Shown here in pieces: positions 17,544 through 25,921 of a stretch of DNA of 64,000 bases. A program made the translations under genes and the position numbers. Location of the stretch: the NCBI GenBank assembly GCA_905207705.1, contig CAJLMA010000010.1, forward strand, positions 8,001 to 72,000, read 5' to 3'. The DNA is from an uncultured Prevotellaceae bacterium (GTDB lineage Bacteria > Bacteroidota > Bacteroidia > Bacteroidales > Muribaculaceae). The notes under the pieces are model-generated. The model saw only the letters and a list, made by a program, of their open reading frames with translations. It made no database searches and had not been told where the DNA came from. The number at the start of each line of letters is the position of its first letter. Within the stretch, counting starts at the first letter, position 1.

Positions 17544-19436
17544 TTACAATTTTTCATCAACAAGCTTGATTTTTTGCTCAAGCAATGCAAGGTCGTCCTT
17601 AATCTTCTGAATCTTGCGCTCTACTTCCTTTAGCATCGAGCTTCCGCCTTTGGATTGGGCGTTGAAGAAGCCGAGGTTGTTTTCGTAGGTCTTCAACTCG
17701 TTGCACTTTTGCTCATAAGAACGGACAAGGCGTTCGCGCTCGCGATAAATCTTGTCTTGGTCGGAAATTTGGCTTATAGATGATTCAAAGTTATTAAGGT
17801 TGGCGCGTACCTCTTTCATGTCAAATTTATCGAATGCCAAGTTTACGGCTTCGCGGTATTCGTTATATACTTTGTCTTTTTCTTTGAAAGGTACATGGCC
17901 GATTCCTTGCCATTGTTTCATCAATTCCCTGACTTTTTTTGCGCTTTCGGCATTATCTTCGCCGTTGCTTTCAAGCAGGTTTTTGATTGATGCGATGATT
18001 TCACGTTTTGCTTTGAGATTGGCATGTTCAGTCTGTCTTACCGATGAAGTTTGTTTGTTCTTTTGGTCAAAGAAGTAATCGCAAGCCGTGATGAAACGTT
18101 TCCACACGGCATCGCTGTGTTTCTTTACGACAGGGCCTATTGTTTTCCATTCTTTTTGCAAAGCAACCAGTTCGTCGGAAGTTTTTTTCCAGTCGGTCGA
18201 ATCTTTTAAAGCCTCGGCTTTTTCGCATAAAGCCGTTTTCTTTTCCAAATTGGCAGCAAGTTCCTCTTTCATAGCCTTGAAGAACTCGGCCTTGCGTGCG
18301 AAAAATTCGTCACATGCTTTTCGGAACCTTGCAAACAGGTCGGCATTTACTTTGCGAGCTGCAAATCCGAGCTTTTTCCATTCTTCTTGCAGTGCTATGA
18401 TGGATTTTGTCGCTTCATCCCATTTGGCGTAGCTTTTGAGTGAAGTGACATCGATTGCTTCAATTTTTTCGCACAATGCAATCTTGGCAGCTTCATTTTC
18501 CTTTTCTTTCTCTTTGCGTTGTTCAAAGAAAGATTGGTATTTTTTGTTTACCACTGCCGATGCTTCTTTGAAGCGGGCCCAAAGTTCTTCTCTGAGTTCC
18601 TTGGCAACAGGACCTATTTCGCGCCATTGGTTGTGCAGGTCTTGCAATTTTCTGAATGCAAGGACTACATCTTCACATTTTCCAAGCTCTTCGGCCTCGG
18701 TGCACAACATTTGCTTGGCTTCAAGGTTTTTCTTGAAGTCGTAGTCGCGCAATTCCTTGTTCATCTTGAGGAGGTCGTAGAAATTTTCGGTAGCCTTTTG
18801 GTAGCTTTTCCACATTTCGGTGGAGTTCATTGCCGGCACCTCACCTATGGCTTTGAACTCCTGTTGCAATTGTTGCACGCGGCTGTATTGCTTGTTTATG
18901 TTGTCGGGATCGGCAACGATTGCTTCAATCTCGGCAATTATCTTGCGTTTGCTTTCCAAGTTTGCCACTCGTGCGGCTTCTTGTTCGGCGTTGAATTCAG
19001 CTCTTTTTTCTTTTATTTGATTTAGCAGGTCTTTGAATTTCGTTTCGTCCTCATCTTCTTTTGCGGCAAACGCAGCTTCTTCATTGCCTTTTTCGAGGAA
19101 TTCCTCTTTTTCTTTGGCAATTTCCGAGTTTCGGATGGCGTAGAAGGCGAGTTTTATTTGATTTACGTCATCGCGAATGGAGTCGATAGGTTGAGCCAGC
19201 AAATTTTCCAATGCCGAAACGAGTTCATGCTTGCCGAATGATGAATAGTCGATTTTCTTTGATGGTTTTTCAACATCTTTCATGTCGGCGGCGGTTTCAT
19301 CGCCTGCTGTCTGAACAGTCGTTACTTCAGAATTGTTTTCTACTGTGTTTCCGGCATTTTCGGTTGCCGGTTCATTGTTCAAGGTTACGTCTTTTTCCTG
19401 ATTTTCGCAGGATTCAGACTTTTCACGCAATTCCAT
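17544..19436 (-). CDS. DUF349 repeat protein
   Basis: A 630-residue, charged, helical protein with five or more DUF349 repeats, each with a pattern like LQxEWKxIGPVxKxxSDxVWKRFxxACDxFF (examples: LQEEWKKLGFAARKV, LQKEWKTIGPVVKK, LMKQWQGIGHVPFKE). The repeats form coiled three-helix units. The N-terminal 70 residues are acidic and low-complexity, and the C-terminus is a coiled coil. The role is not established; cytoplasmic location is likely. The start at 19436 (MELREKSES) was chosen because the promoter -7 box at 19486-19493 lies inside the longer frame that begins at 19508. Confidence 0.85.
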   Translation of the reverse strand: MELREKSESCENQEKDVTLNNEPATENAGNTVENNSEVTTVQTAGDETAADMKDVEKPSKKIDYSSFGKHELVSALENLLAQPIDSIRDDVNQIKLAFYAIRNSEIAKEKEEFLEKGNEEAAFAAKEDEDETKFKDLLNQIKEKRAEFNAEQEAARVANLESKRKIIAEIEAIVADPDNINKQYSRVQQLQQEFKAIGEVPAMNSTEMWKSYQKATENFYDLLKMNKELRDYDFKKNLEAKQMLCTEAEELGKCEDVVLAFRKLQDLHNQWREIGPVAKELREELWARFKEASAVVNKKYQSFFEQRKEKEKENEAAKIALCEKIEAIDVTSLKSYAKWDEATKSIIALQEEWKKLGFAARKVNADLFARFRKACDEFFARKAEFFKAMKEELAANLEKKTALCEKAEALKDSTDWKKTSDELVALQKEWKTIGPVVKKHSDAVWKRFITACDYFFDQKNKQTSSVRQTEHANLKAKREIIASIKNLLESNGEDNAESAKKVRELMKQWQGIGHVPFKEKDKVYNEYREAVNLAFDKFDMKEVRANLNNFESSISQISDQDKIYRERERLVRSYEQKCNELKTYENNLGFFNAQSKGGSSMLKEVERKIQKIKDDLALLEQKIKLVDEKL

Positions 19437-19485
19437 AATTTTCCAATCTTTAAAACCTGAAAAAAACAGGCTAATTACATTTGAG

Positions 19486-19493
19486 GCCAAATA
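19486..19493 (-). promoter_or_regulatory. Promoter -7 box of the DUF349 gene
   Basis: The minus strand reads TATATTTG. It decides the start: the ATG at 19508 lies upstream of it, so 19436 is the first usable start. Confidence 0.5.
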
Positions 19494-19564
19494 TACGCAA
19501 TTTTCCAAGAATCACGCTATGCTTTAACTTTTTTTTGAGCGCATGGGATGTGTAAATATGCGGT

Positions 19565-20803
19565 TTACACGTTGGGGCCGTATATTATGGTGGTTTCGTT
19601 TGACTTGTCAAAGAGCCGTGCGGCAGTTTCTGCTACTTTGTCCGTGGTGATGATTTTGTATTTTTCAACTTCGGTGTTTATATCATCGGCTTTTGACAAG
19701 AGTTCGTAATAGCATAATTTTGAGGCCTCTTCCGAATAGCTTATGTTTTCAAAGCATTCTTTGGAGTCAAATTTGTTAGAGTATTTTTTTATTTCGTAAT
19801 TAGATACATCTCCGTCAATTAGTTTTTGAATTTCTGAGTCTATGGCTTTTTCGGCTTTGTCGATGTAGGTGTTGTCTTGCAGACGGCCTTTTATCAATAG
19901 CAGCCCCGGGTCGATTGTCGCGGTCACTGAAGCGTCGAGGTCGGTGAATATGTCGGTCTGCATCAATATGTTCTTGAAGAATCTTGCCGAATTCCCGTTT
20001 GCAAGGATGTCGCTTATTATGTCGCAAGTCTGGAAATCTGCATGTCTGCGGCCGCAAGTGTGGTAAGCCTTCACTATGACAGTTTGTGGGACTTGCCTAT
20101 TTACTTCTTTGCGTCGTGGAGCGTCTTGTACTGGTTCTGCCGGAATATTCCGCGGCTTGACATCGCGTATATTGATATCGCCCATCCATTTCTCCACGAG
20201 TCTCACTGTCTCGTCAAATGTTATATTGCCTGCCACGCACATTATCATGTTGTTTGGTGCATAGTGGGCATAGAAGAAGTTGCGCGCGTCATCGAGTGTG
20301 GCGTTTTCTATTTCGCTGATGTCATTCCCGATTACCGGCCAACGATAGGGATGTACTTTGTAGGCTTCGGCTCTTAGAATGTGGTCAAGATCGCCGTAAG
20401 GCACGTTTATGCATCGTTGCTTGAATTCTTCGATTACGACACCTTTCTGTATGTCGAAGGCATGTTGCGTGAATGCGAGGCGGTTCAGGCGGTCGCTTTC
20501 CAGCCACAATGCTGTCTCGATATTGTGGGCGGGTAGTGTCTCATAGAAGTTGGTGATGTCGCTGCTTGTCCATGCGTTACTGTCGCCCCCGGCTTCTTGC
20601 AACGGTATGTCGAAATTGGGGATGTTGGCCGAGCCTCCGAACATGAGGTGTTCAAACAGGTGGGCGAATCCCGTCTGTCCGCATGTTTCATCACGTGCGC
20701 CGACGTCATATAATAAATTCAACGCTACCATTTGCGTGGTAGCGTCGTGATGATGTAATAGCCGGATGCCGTTTGCCAGCCGTGTAGATTGTACTTTAAT
20801 CAT
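19565..20803 (-). CDS. M16 family zinc peptidase
   Basis: A 412-residue pitrilysin/insulinase family peptidase of the short M16B type. The inverted zinc motif H-x-x-E-H is seen as HLFEH at about residues 47-51 (AHLFEHLMFGGSANI), with the downstream Glu in the VVIEEFKQR region. A C-terminal M16 domain follows (TVIVKAYHTCGRRHADFQTCDIISDIL). No signal peptide is seen, so it is cytoplasmic by sequence. It is the last gene of a three-gene minus-strand operon, 16 bases after the cyclophilin lipoprotein gene. Substrate unknown. Confidence 0.9.
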   Translation of the reverse strand: MIKVQSTRLANGIRLLHHHDATTQMVALNLLYDVGARDETCGQTGFAHLFEHLMFGGSANIPNFDIPLQEAGGDSNAWTSSDITNFYETLPAHNIETALWLESDRLNRLAFTQHAFDIQKGVVIEEFKQRCINVPYGDLDHILRAEAYKVHPYRWPVIGNDISEIENATLDDARNFFYAHYAPNNMIMCVAGNITFDETVRLVEKWMGDINIRDVKPRNIPAEPVQDAPRRKEVNRQVPQTVIVKAYHTCGRRHADFQTCDIISDILANGNSARFFKNILMQTDIFTDLDASVTATIDPGLLLIKGRLQDNTYIDKAEKAIDSEIQKLIDGDVSNYEIKKYSNKFDSKECFENISYSEEASKLCYYELLSKADDINTEVEKYKIITTDKVAETAARLFDKSNETTIIYGPNV

Positions 20804-20819
20804 CGATATCGTGTTTCAG

Positions 20820-21701
20820 TCATTCAAGGATGGTCATTGAAATTATTTTGATGTCGTTTTTCGGCCTGTCGGCTTTTCCGGTCTCGGTATTTTCAATCTG
20901 TTCTACAACATCCATGCCCGAAACTACTTCGCCAAATACGGTGTATTGTCCGTCGAGATGTGGAGTTCCGCCTATCGTCGTGTAGGCTTTTACTTGCTCG
21001 GGAGTAAATGAGAACGGGGCTTTTTCATATTCGGCCTTTGCTTTTGCAATAAGTTCCTGGCTCAACTTGTCGAGTCCGGCTTCGTCGTTGGCTGCTCTCA
21101 TTTTCATGATGTCCTTTCGATAAGGAGCGACTATTGAATCGAGAATCTGCTGGGTGCGCATAGTGGCGATTTGCGCTTGCATCTGGTTTAGTTGGTCTTG
21201 CGAGTAAGTGCGTCCGGTCACTATGTAGAATTGCGAGCCCGAAGATTCTCTTTTAGGGTTAACTTGGTCGGCTTGACGGGCAGCGGCCAAAGCTCCTTTT
21301 TTGTGGAAAAATTGTGGATATACGATTTCGGCATCGATGTTGTAACCGGGACCTCCCATGCCGAGCATTGTATTGGCATCGGCGTTTTTAGAATCTCCGT
21401 CGCCGGTCTGTATCATGAATTGCCTGATTACGCGATGGAAGAGCACGCCGTCGTAGTATCCCTCTTTTGCGAGCTTGATGAAGTTGTCGCGGTGTTTCGG
21501 AGTCTCATTGTATAATTCCACGACAATGTCGCCCAACGAGGTAGTTATTTTTACTTTTTTCAATCCATTATCGGCAATGGAGTCTTTTGTCTGTGTCATG
21601 ATGCCGTCTTGTTGATTATTAGTTTGCTTGTTGCCCGAACAGCTGGCAAATAAAAGGACAACTGTCAATGCTACAAGGCATTTTAATGTTTTTTGTATCA
21701 T
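20820..21701 (-). CDS. Cyclophilin-type peptidyl-prolyl isomerase lipoprotein
   Basis: A 293-residue cell-envelope proline isomerase. The N-terminus is a lipoprotein signal with lipobox LLFASC (Cys near residue 21). The cyclophilin core is visible in two parts: VVELYNETPKHRDNFIKLA and GVLFHRVIRQFMIQTGD, then FGEVVSGMDVVEQIENTETG near the end. Between them is a helical insertion of about 75 residues (roughly 165-240), common in Bacteroidetes versions. It would help fold envelope proteins. It lies between the unknown gene at 21737 and the M16 peptidase in one operon. Confidence 0.92.
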   Translation of the reverse strand: MIQKTLKCLVALTVVLLFASCSGNKQTNNQQDGIMTQTKDSIADNGLKKVKITTSLGDIVVELYNETPKHRDNFIKLAKEGYYDGVLFHRVIRQFMIQTGDGDSKNADANTMLGMGGPGYNIDAEIVYPQFFHKKGALAAARQADQVNPKRESSGSQFYIVTGRTYSQDQLNQMQAQIATMRTQQILDSIVAPYRKDIMKMRAANDEAGLDKLSQELIAKAKAEYEKAPFSFTPEQVKAYTTIGGTPHLDGQYTVFGEVVSGMDVVEQIENTETGKADRPKNDIKIISMTILE

Positions 21702-21736
21702 TGTTGTAGTGAAGTGAGTATTGCGATACTTGTTGT

Positions 21737-22114
21737 TTATAATCCCGGGGTGGGATACAGCCTCTTGTAGATGCGCCTGAAGTTGTCGTTTTCTTTTATC
21801 AGTTCATTGGCATGTTCAAGATAGTTGTCGCCCCATATTCCTGCAATCAAGTCGGGCAAGTATTTGTGTTCCCTGTCCTTTGATATGGCAGCTTTGATGA
21901 GCTTGTCAATCTCCGGTGCATATTTTTGAGAATCGATGGCGTTGAGATACCTTGCAGTGCTTGCCACGAATTGCCCGTTGGAATCCACATTTATCATGTT
22001 GTCGATGAGTTCCGGCATGATGGAATCGATTTGGCCTATATTGTTTGCTATATATTCATAAGTAGCCAATCCGCTTGGGTCCTTGCTTAGTTTCTTTTTT
22101 AATCCTTCGTCCAT
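21737..22114 (-). CDS. Conserved hypothetical protein, 125 residues
   Basis: I do not recognise a family. The protein is soluble, acidic and probably all-helical, without signal peptide or membrane segment (EYIANNIGQIDSIMPELIDNMI, ARYLNAIDSQKYAPEIDKLIKAAIS). It is the first gene of an operon with a cyclophilin lipoprotein and an M16 peptidase, so a link to protein quality control is possible but unproven. A very good promoter lies just upstream. The 35-base spacing to the next gene supports cotranscription. Confidence 0.7.
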   Translation of the reverse strand: MDEGLKKKLSKDPSGLATYEYIANNIGQIDSIMPELIDNMINVDSNGQFVASTARYLNAIDSQKYAPEIDKLIKAAISKDREHKYLPDLIAGIWGDNYLEHANELIKENDNFRRIYKRLYPTPGL

Positions 22115-22152
22115 TTTTGTTGAAATAATTGACTATATACGCAAATAATCGG

Positions 22153-22184
22153 CAAATATAATCTAAAGGTGTCATATAAGCAAA
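22153..22184 (-). promoter_or_regulatory. Promoter of the hypothetical-cyclophilin-M16 operon
   Basis: On the minus strand TTTG (22181-22184), 20 bases, then TATATTTG (22153-22160): a full match to the Bacteroidetes -33/-7 pattern, about 39 bases before the ATG. Confidence 0.7.
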
Positions 22185-22242
22185 AAAAATGTTTCGGCTC
22201 ACATGCGAGAACGCTGTTTTTGCAATGCAAGTCAAAGTTGAG

Positions 22243-22250
22243 TATCTTTG
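22243..22250 (+). promoter_or_regulatory. Promoter -7 box of the EEP-fold gene
   Basis: TATCTTTG ends only 9 bases before the ATG at 22260. If used, transcription begins within a few bases of the start codon, giving a leaderless or nearly leaderless mRNA. The preceding 60 bases (from about 22188) resemble a decayed copy of the hairpin-promoter repeat. Confidence 0.5.
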
Positions 22251-22259
22251 CCGTTTAGG

Positions 22260-23342
22260 ATGGAAAAAACAATCGTCTATTTATGGCAGAAAGGGGAACT
22301 TTGGCGAGGAAAACGGGCTAAATCGGCAAAAAAGAAGAAACTTGCAAGCAAAGGGAGTCTCTCGGGCAAATTGGTGCATTTTGTTATGGTAGTAGTGACT
22401 TTTGTCGCTGCATGTATGCTTGGGATGTCATTTTTGGGAAGATACATGAATCCCGAGAATGCCGTGCTTTTCCCTGCGTTGGGATATTGGGCCATATATT
22501 TATGGATTGTAAATCTTGTGCTGTTTTTTGTATGGCTGCTCAAGTGGAAGGTGTGGACTGTGTTTCCGGCAGTATCATTATTAATCAGTTCGCAGTGTGT
22601 CTCGTCAGTAGTAAAATTTGGAACTGCCGAAGAATTGCCGTGCGAACTGAAAATTGCAACGATGGATGTGGGAAACTTTGACGGTGGAGACAAGTGGAGC
22701 TTGGTCAATGAAATTTTGGATTATACGGATAAAAACAGCGTTAATGTGTTGTGCCTGCAAAGGTTCGGGTCGGATGACTCCGGTTTTGTCGACAGCGTGA
22801 AAATGATGCTCGGTTCGAGTTTCAAATATGAATATGTTCCGGACAATGAGGGTGGTGCCATTGATTTGGCAGTTTTCAGCAAGCACCCTATGGCAAGGAG
22901 TTCGATGGTCAGGCAGAAAGAAGCATCGTCTTGTGCATTGTGGTGTGATATAGTTAAAGGAAATGATACGATGCGGGTGTATAATGTACATTTGAGTAAA
23001 GGGACAAGCTCGGTCCCTCCATGCGACGCTTGGCATGAAGCTGCAAAGGTGCGTGCCCGGCAGGCTTTGGCTATAAGCAAGGAAGTAGGCAGGTCAAAAT
23101 TGCCCGTGATATTGTGCGGAGAGCTTGGCGATTGTCCCACGTCATTCCCATACGGATGCCTGGCCGATGTGCTTTCGGACGGGTTTGAAGAATGTGGCAC
23201 TGGATATGCGGCTACTCAAGGATTGTTATCGAGAACAAATTTCATATTTACCGGTAAAAAAGAATTTAAAGGCGAGTTTTATGTTACGGAAAACATTGGC
23301 GAGAACCGTAGCAGGCTTGTTGTGATGGGCTTGTCGCGATGA
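22260..23342 (+). CDS. Endonuclease/exonuclease/phosphatase-fold membrane protein, catalytic residues degraded
   Basis: A 360-residue protein with a basic N-terminus, three membrane helices (about 40-62, 70-92, 95-115) and a C-terminal endonuclease/exonuclease/phosphatase (EEP) fold. The fold is recognised from IATMDVGNFDG, VNVLCLQRFG, DLAVFSKHPM, VYNVHLS, LPVILCGELGDCPTSFPY and the final LVVMG. Key residues differ from active enzymes: the metal-binding Glu of the LQE motif is Arg168, GDFND is GELGD (from 287), and the final SDH is NR (349-350). It may be a non-catalytic relative. The start at 22260 was chosen because an in-frame start at 22248 lies inside the -7 box. A shorter start at the first helix is possible. 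Confidence 0.75.
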   Translation: MEKTIVYLWQKGELWRGKRAKSAKKKKLASKGSLSGKLVHFVMVVVTFVAACMLGMSFLGRYMNPENAVLFPALGYWAIYLWIVNLVLFFVWLLKWKVWTVFPAVSLLISSQCVSSVVKFGTAEELPCELKIATMDVGNFDGGDKWSLVNEILDYTDKNSVNVLCLQRFGSDDSGFVDSVKMMLGSSFKYEYVPDNEGGAIDLAVFSKHPMARSSMVRQKEASSCALWCDIVKGNDTMRVYNVHLSKGTSSVPPCDAWHEAAKVRARQALAISKEVGRSKLPVILCGELGDCPTSFPYGCLADVLSDGFEECGTGYAATQGLLSRTNFIFTGKKEFKGEFYVTENIGENRSRLVVMGLSR

Positions 23343-23414
23343 TGTTTCTTATGTGTCAAGTTTTTGAGCTTTAGGCGTTGACTTGAAAGATTTTTGAAAA
23401 AAATGATAGGTAAA

Positions 23415-23446
23415 TTTGTTAAACGGGACAAGAAAATGTAATTTTG
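23415..23446 (+). promoter_or_regulatory. Promoter of tig
   Basis: TTTG (23415-23418), 20 bases, TAATTTTG (23439-23446), ending 53 bases before the tig ATG. Confidence 0.65.
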
Positions 23447-23499
23447 CACTCCGATAACTAAATAAGATAAGAAACAAACAATCAAATATTATTCTTGTA

Positions 23500-24864
23500 A
23501 TGAATGTAACGATGGAAAAAGTCGGCAATGTGGACGGATTGATCACAGTGTCGCTTGAAGCAAATGATTATCAGGATAAAGTAAAGAAAGAATTGAAGGA
23601 ATTCAGCAGGCGTCGTCCGGAAAAGGGTTTCCGTCCAGGATTTGTGCCAATGGGTCTTCTTCAAAAGAAATATGGAAAAGAGGCTCTCGTTGAAGTGATA
23701 AATCGTGAGTCTTATGAAGCCCTTGTAGGTTATATAAGGGATAACAAGTTGAATATACTTGGCGACCCGATATTGTCGAATGCCGAAGATCTGAAATTTG
23801 AAGACGGTAATGAATTTGTCTTGAAATTTGAAGTAGGTCTGGCCCCTGAAATAAACTATGTTCTTGACCAAAATACTGAAATTCCTTATTATAACATAGA
23901 GGTTGATCAGGAAATGATTGATCGCAACGACGAGGCTCTTCGAAAAAGATATGGCAAGCAAGTAGCTGGCGAGGAAGTTGACGAAACAGCTCTCGTTAAA
24001 GGTTCTTTGGTTGAATTGAGCGAGGACGGCAGCGTCAAGGATGGCGGAGTAAATGTTGAAAGCACCATCGTATCGCCCCGTCATTTCTCTGATGAAGAAC
24101 AAAAGGCTTTGTTTATCGGAAAGAAGGTTGGTGAAGAGGTTGTGTTCAATCCTTGGAAGACTTGCAACGGCAATGCAGCCGAACTTGCTTCAATGTTAAA
24201 CAAAGACAAGGAAGAAGTTGCCGAAATGAAATCGGATTTCAAGATGACAATCAAAGAAATACTCGTTGTGAAAGATGCCGAGCATAATCAAGAGTTTTAT
24301 GATGAAGCTTTCGGAACAGGCAATATCAATAACGAAGAAGAGTATTTTGCCAAGTTGAAGGAAAACTTGACCAACCAATTGAAGGGCGACAGCAACTACC
24401 GCTTTACTCTTGATGCCGAAAAGGTTATCAAGGAAAAGGTGGGTTCTCTTGAATTGCCGGTAGCATTCTTGAAGAAATGGTTGTTGAAGCAAGATTCAAA
24501 GCGTGATGCTTCAAAGATTGACGAGGACTTTGAAAAGATGGTTCCGGGTCTTGAATGGCAATTGATTAAGGAAAAACTTGTAAAGGATCTTGCCGTAAAG
24601 GTTGAAGATGCCGACATCTTGAATATCGCAAAATTGATTGCATTCCAGCAATTTGCGCAATATGGCATGAATAACGTTCCTGATGATGTCGTTGAACGTT
24701 ATGCAAAGGAAATACTTGACAACAAGGAATATCATCAACGTATAGTAGAAAGAGCCGTGGAGGATAAGATGTTTGCAGGCATCAAGGCTGCCGTGAAAGT
24801 TGATGAAAAGACTGTGAGTGTAAAGGATTTCAACGCGTTGTTTGAGAACAACGAGAATAAGTGA
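23500..24864 (+). CDS. tig: Trigger factor (Bacteroidetes type)
   Basis: Ribosome-associated chaperone and prolyl isomerase of 454 residues that meets nascent chains at the exit tunnel. The N-terminal ribosome-binding domain is visible with the signature region FSRRRPEKGFRPGFVPMGLLQKKYG, in place of the FRxGKVP loop of the E. coli protein. The middle PPIase domain (about 150-245) is diverged and the C-terminal helical domain is long. It has a clear own promoter and terminator and is followed by clpP-clpX, as in many bacteria (tig-clpP-clpX), here with a repeat-borne promoter in between. Confidence 0.94.
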   Translation: MNVTMEKVGNVDGLITVSLEANDYQDKVKKELKEFSRRRPEKGFRPGFVPMGLLQKKYGKEALVEVINRESYEALVGYIRDNKLNILGDPILSNAEDLKFEDGNEFVLKFEVGLAPEINYVLDQNTEIPYYNIEVDQEMIDRNDEALRKRYGKQVAGEEVDETALVKGSLVELSEDGSVKDGGVNVESTIVSPRHFSDEEQKALFIGKKVGEEVVFNPWKTCNGNAAELASMLNKDKEEVAEMKSDFKMTIKEILVVKDAEHNQEFYDEAFGTGNINNEEEYFAKLKENLTNQLKGDSNYRFTLDAEKVIKEKVGSLELPVAFLKKWLLKQDSKRDASKIDEDFEKMVPGLEWQLIKEKLVKDLAVKVEDADILNIAKLIAFQQFAQYGMNNVPDDVVERYAKEILDNKEYHQRIVERAVEDKMFAGIKAAVKVDEKTVSVKDFNALFENNENK

Positions 24865-24900
24865 ATTGAGGCTGTAAAAACGGCTTGAAATAAAGGAATC

Positions 24901-24934
24901 GGAGGGCGCAAATGTTTGTGCCCTTCAATTTTGT
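24901..24934 (+). terminator. Terminator after tig
   Basis: GAGGGCGCAAA pairs with TTTGTGCCCTT around a 2-base turn, followed by AATTTTGTT. Confidence 0.7.
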
Positions 24935-24978
24935 TGGCCAATTTAGTGCTTGTATAAGGTTTAAAGCAGTTTGTATTG

Positions 24979-25043
24979 TTTCGGCAGTGCTAAAAATAAG
25001 CAAGCTCGATTTTTCTTATTGCGCTCGACTTTCACTATCTTTG
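24979..25043 (+). repeat. Intergenic hairpin-promoter repeat (copy B)
   Basis: Close match to the last unit of copy A: CGGCAGTG, an A-run with AATAAGCAAGCTC, a T-run, then GCGCTCGACTTTCACTATC and TTTG. It ends in the -7 box TATCTTTG (25036-25043), about 105 bases before clpP, and probably drives clpPX. Confidence 0.75.
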
Positions 25044-25148
25044 GCCTGTTGTTATGGTGGCAATGCAGCCAAGAGATTTTTATTGGCCGGAAACCATATG
25101 ATTTAGCTGAAAAAGACAAGTATTATAATACAATAAATCATTTTTTAT

Positions 25149-25868
25149 ATGAACGGAGACTTTAGGAATTATGCTGTGAACCATCTCGGCATGAACGGGC
25201 TTGCCCTCGACCAGTATGCAAGGAGCATAAGCTCTATTACGAGCAGTTACATTTCGCCTACTATTATTGAGGAACGCCAGTTGAACGTGGCTCAGATGGA
25301 TGTATTCTCAAGATTGATGATGGATCGCATCATTTTTCTCGGGACGGCAGTTGACGACTATACTGCGAACGTTATACAAGCACAACTTTTATATCTTGAT
25401 TCCTCCGATCCGGGAAAAGATGTTTCTATTTATATCAACTCGCCCGGCGGTTCGGTTTATGCAGGACTTGGCATATATGATACGATGCAGTACATATCGA
25501 GCGATGTGTCGACAATATGTACCGGAATGGCGGCTTCTATGGCTGCTGTGTTGCTTGTTGCCGGACAAAAAGGGAAACGCTTTGCATTGAAGCATTCTCG
25601 CGTGATGATACATCAGCCGATGGGTGGCGCTCAAGGCCAGGCTTCCGACATAGAAATTACTGCAAGGGAAATATTAAAATTGAAGGAGGAGCTTTATACA
25701 ATCATATCTGAACATTCGGGTCAGCCTCTTGATAAGATTTACAAGGATTCGGATCGTGACTATTGGATGACTTCGCAAGAAGCTGCCGAGTATGGCATGA
25801 TAGACAGGGTGCTTTCAAGGGCTGTTTCGCAAGAAGGAGCTTCAAATGGCCTTGCCGAATCTAAATGA
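25149..25868 (+). CDS. clpP: ATP-dependent Clp protease proteolytic subunit
   Basis: Serine protease subunit of 239 residues that forms the ClpP tetradecamer and degrades proteins fed by ClpX. Catalytic triad visible: Ser in CTGMAASMAAVLL, His in HSRVMIHQP, and Asp in the DRDYWMTSQEAAEYGMID region. An N-terminal extension of about 30 residues precedes the family core (ISSYISPTIIEERQLNVAQMDVFSRLMMDRIIFLG), longer than in E. coli. clpX begins 53 bases downstream. The likely promoter lies in the repeat at 24979-25043. Confidence 0.97.
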   Translation: MNGDFRNYAVNHLGMNGLALDQYARSISSITSSYISPTIIEERQLNVAQMDVFSRLMMDRIIFLGTAVDDYTANVIQAQLLYLDSSDPGKDVSIYINSPGGSVYAGLGIYDTMQYISSDVSTICTGMAASMAAVLLVAGQKGKRFALKHSRVMIHQPMGGAQGQASDIEITAREILKLKEELYTIISEHSGQPLDKIYKDSDRDYWMTSQEAAEYGMIDRVLSRAVSQEGASNGLAESK

Positions 25869-25921
25869 GACAAGTGGTGACATTTGACACCTTGAAAAAA
25901 AGTGTAATTAGTATTTGTTTA

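Noticed and set aside
24908..25165. Two about 64-codon plus-strand frames between tig and clpP
   Set aside because: They cross the tig terminator and the promoter repeat and have no coding signature.
25865..25921. An in-frame upstream start for clpX overlapping the clpP stop
   Set aside because: The added 19 residues do not fit the family. The ATG at 25922 gives the normal ClpX start just before the zinc domain.
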